Below, in pieces: positions 62,237 through 64,000 of a stretch of 64,000 bases of DNA. Source of the stretch: Deinococcus humi (lineage in GTDB: Bacteria > Deinococcota > Deinococci > Deinococcales > Deinococcaceae); contig NZ_JACHFL010000006.1 of assembly GCF_014201875.1 (NCBI RefSeq), forward strand, positions 124,001-188,000, written 5' to 3'. Position 1 is the first letter of the stretch. Every line of letters starts with the position of its first letter. Below the pieces are notes generated by a model that was not told the origin of the DNA, did not search any database, and was given only the letters and a program-made list of their open reading frames with translations. The translations under genes were made by a program, and so were the position numbers.

Positions 62237-64000
62237 ATGACTTGGGACACGGATGAGGTCATCGTGCGTCTGCTGGGCGCGCCGCAACTGCGGCTGAAAC
62301 CAGCAGCGCGGTCTCTCGATGCCCGGCCAGCGGCGCTGCTGGCTTACCTCGCGGCCGAGGGGCCACGTGACCGCGCTGCCTGCGCCGAATTGTTGTGGCC
62401 CAACACGCCGCATGCCACTGCTCGCAACAATCTGGTGCAACTCCTGCGGCGGCTGACACGCGTCGCTGGAGGTGACCTGGTGGTTGGACAGCGTACCCTC
62501 TTCCTGGCGCCAGGCGTGTACACCGATCTGAGTGCGCCGCCCACTCCGGACGACCCCGATTTGCTGAGCGGCCTGGATACAGATTTCAGCGCGCCCTTCG
62601 ACGACTGGCTCCGCGTTCAGCGGGAGGCCCGGCAGGTGCAGTGGGCCGCGCGAGTGGCGCAGGACATCGCAACGCTCATTGAGCGGGGCGATCTGGCACA
62701 GGCGCTGGCCCTGGCCGAGCGACGGGTCGAGCGCGACCCACTGGATGAGGACGCCTACGGGCTTCTGATGCGTTTGCACCACCTCAGCGGCAATCGCGCG
62801 GCGGCCATGCAGGTCTACGGGCGACTGCGCTCGACGCTGCAACTGGAGCTGGGAATGGAGCCCTCACCAGAAGCGGCCCGCCTGGCGCGTGATCTGGGGA
62901 CGCAGGAGCCTCCAACCACGGCGCTTGTGGGCGCGGCGGACATCCCTCTGAGCCTGCTGCGCCCTCCCGTCCTCCTGGGTCAGGAAGACGCCTGGGCACA
63001 GATGGAGGCGGGGTGGACCGCCGGGGCGGGCGTCGCACTTATCGGCCCGTCGGGCAGCGGAAAGTCCAGGCTGGCGGTGGATTTCGCACGCGTTCATCCA
63101 GAATTTCACGTGCTCCTGCTGCAGGGCCGCCCTGGTGACCAGAACGCCGCTTACACCACCCACGCCCGCACCTACCGTCAGACCCTCAACGCTTTTCCGG
63201 AGGTGGCCGCCGCCCTGCCCGACTGGGCGCGTACAGAACTGGCGCGCCTGATCCCGGAACTCGGCCCGGCCCCTGGCCCACTCACTTCAGAGCAGGAGAA
63301 ACTGCGGTTTTACGATGCCAAATACGAAGTGTTACGCCAGGTCGCGGCGCGTGGTCCGGTGGTTTTGATTTCCGACGACCTCCACTTTATGGACGACGCC
63401 TCTATCGAAGCGGGTGCGTACGTGTACGCCAAATTCTGGGGGAACAGTCAGGTTTCTTTGCGCTCGATGTTCTGTTATCGCGAAGGTGCGCTCAGCACCG
63501 TCACCGAGACGCTGTCCCGCCAGATGTACGAGAGCGGCATGGTGCGCCCTATTCATCTGGCGCCACTGAACACTCAAGCCACAGAGGCGTTGCTGCAGGC
63601 CGCCCAGATTACTGGCAGCGAGGACGTGATCCGTGAGGTGCAGCGCTTCGCTGACGGTAATCCCCAGCTGACCCTGGAACTCGCCAAGTACCTGCATGAG
63701 CGGGGGACCTTTGACGTCGCCGCTGTGCGGGAGGCGGCAGGCCGCACGCTGGGCAGCCTGCTAAGTGAGCGCCTGGCGCAGCTTTCCTCGGAAGCGCGGC
63801 AGGCGGCGCAGGCCGCTGCCGTGCTGCGCAACGACTTTACCCTGGAACAGGTCGCCGAGGTTCTTGATTGGAACGTCATGGGCCTCCTCGGCGCCTGGGA
63901 GGAACTGGAGCGTGCCCAAGTGGTGCGTGGGGAACGCTTTGCCCACGACCTGATTGCGCAGGCAATGGAGCAGGACTTGCAGCGCATGCCCGTCGTGTAC
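62237..64000 (+). CDS. second BTAD/AAA transcriptional regulator (3' end outside window)
   Basis: An uninterrupted frame from ATG 62237 to the right edge gives 588 residues of a paralogue of the preceding gene. Winged-helix part RPAALLAYLAAEG, LLWPNTPHATARNNLVQLLRR; BTAD/TPR part GNRAAAMQVYGRLRSTLQLELG; AAA domain with Walker A GPSGSGKSRLA (about 272) and Walker B VVLISDDLHFMDD (about 378); then NPQLTLELAKYLHERG and the same closing motif as its neighbour (WEELERAQVVRGERFAHDL). The TPR part lies beyond the edge. Same-order duplication is evident. Confidence 0.9.
   Translation, partial: MTWDTDEVIVRLLGAPQLRLKPAARSLDARPAALLAYLAAEGPRDRAACAELLWPNTPHATARNNLVQLLRRLTRVAGGDLVVGQRTLFLAPGVYTDLSAPPTPDDPDLLSGLDTDFSAPFDDWLRVQREARQVQWAARVAQDIATLIERGDLAQALALAERRVERDPLDEDAYGLLMRLHHLSGNRAAAMQVYGRLRSTLQLELGMEPSPEAARLARDLGTQEPPTTALVGAADIPLSLLRPPVLLGQEDAWAQMEAGWTAGAGVALIGPSGSGKSRLAVDFARVHPEFHVLLLQGRPGDQNAAYTTHARTYRQTLNAFPEVAAALPDWARTELARLIPELGPAPGPLTSEQEKLRFYDAKYEVLRQVAARGPVVLISDDLHFMDDASIEAGAYVYAKFWGNSQVSLRSMFCYREGALSTVTETLSRQMYESGMVRPIHLAPLNTQATEALLQAAQITGSEDVIREVQRFADGNPQLTLELAKYLHERGTFDVAAVREAAGRTLGSLLSERLAQLSSEARQAAQAAAVLRNDFTLEQVAEVLDWNVMGLLGAWEELERAQVVRGERFAHDLIAQAMEQDLQRMPVVY

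Overview
The window is GC-rich and reads as accessory-rich Deinococcus (Deinococcota) DNA. I infer this from the gene repertoire (ScyD/ScyE-like protein, tandem BTAD/AAA regulators, PAS kinases with a degenerate dimerisation box, DUF3500 lipoproteins) and from many genes that carry a TANNNT hexamer 6-7 nt before the start codon, the leaderless-promoter style known from Deinococcus. No rRNA, complete tRNA or CRISPR array is visible. About a dozen decayed IS6-type copies and one IS5-type fragment suggest a plastic chromosomal region or a large secondary replicon.

Layout. 1-2.7 kb: the tail of an incoming operon, a DHFR-family reductase and a tyrosine integrase. 2.7-4.7 kb: a subtilase lipoprotein between two direct copies of a tRNA-3'-end/terminator/integrase-tail module (att-like). 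5-9.7 kb: a divergent peptide ABC importer (binding protein; two permeases with unusual insertions; no ATPases). 9.7-11 kb: two truncated IS6 copies. 11-22 kb: a ScyD-like lipoprotein, a large PAS/GAF histidine kinase, a HupE/UreJ-type transporter, two DUF3500 lipoproteins with matching His motifs and a divergent OmpR-type two-component system, together a plausible metal-sensing and uptake locus. 22-29 kb: a kinase lacking the usual phospho-acceptor His, small and frameshifted ORFs, IS relics, an OYE-family flavoprotein, an orphan terminator and a diguanylate cyclase. 29-36 kb: an ORF with an in-frame UGA, a Fic protein behind a repeated operator, rarA, a PadR/membrane protein/lepB operon and IS relics. 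36-40.6 kb: a very large secreted Ig/TSP3 calcium-binding protein with a toxin-like middle domain. 40.6-45 kb: an IS nested in another IS remnant, a chimeric AhpD/Mn-SOD gene, a secreted protein and a MarR regulator with a Cys/His tail. 45-49 kb: a nitric-oxide detoxification cluster (XRE-cupin, hmp flavohaemoglobin, membrane protein, truncated haemoglobin, nsrR). 49-59 kb: a MOSC protein, a MarR/LLM operon with a perfect palindromic operator, dinB, more decayed IS elements and small secreted proteins. 59-64 kb: two tandem BTAD-AAA regulators, the second running off the right edge.

How it works together. Several modules pair a regulator with the genes it probably controls: NsrR with hmp and the truncated haemoglobin, MarR with the LLM oxidoreductase, PadR with a membrane protein and lepB, Fic with its own winged-helix tail, and the two-component system with DUF3500/HupE. 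Stress themes recur (NO, oxidative chemistry, recombination and translesion repair). Everything was read by eye from the sequence; family names rest on remembered motifs, not on searches.
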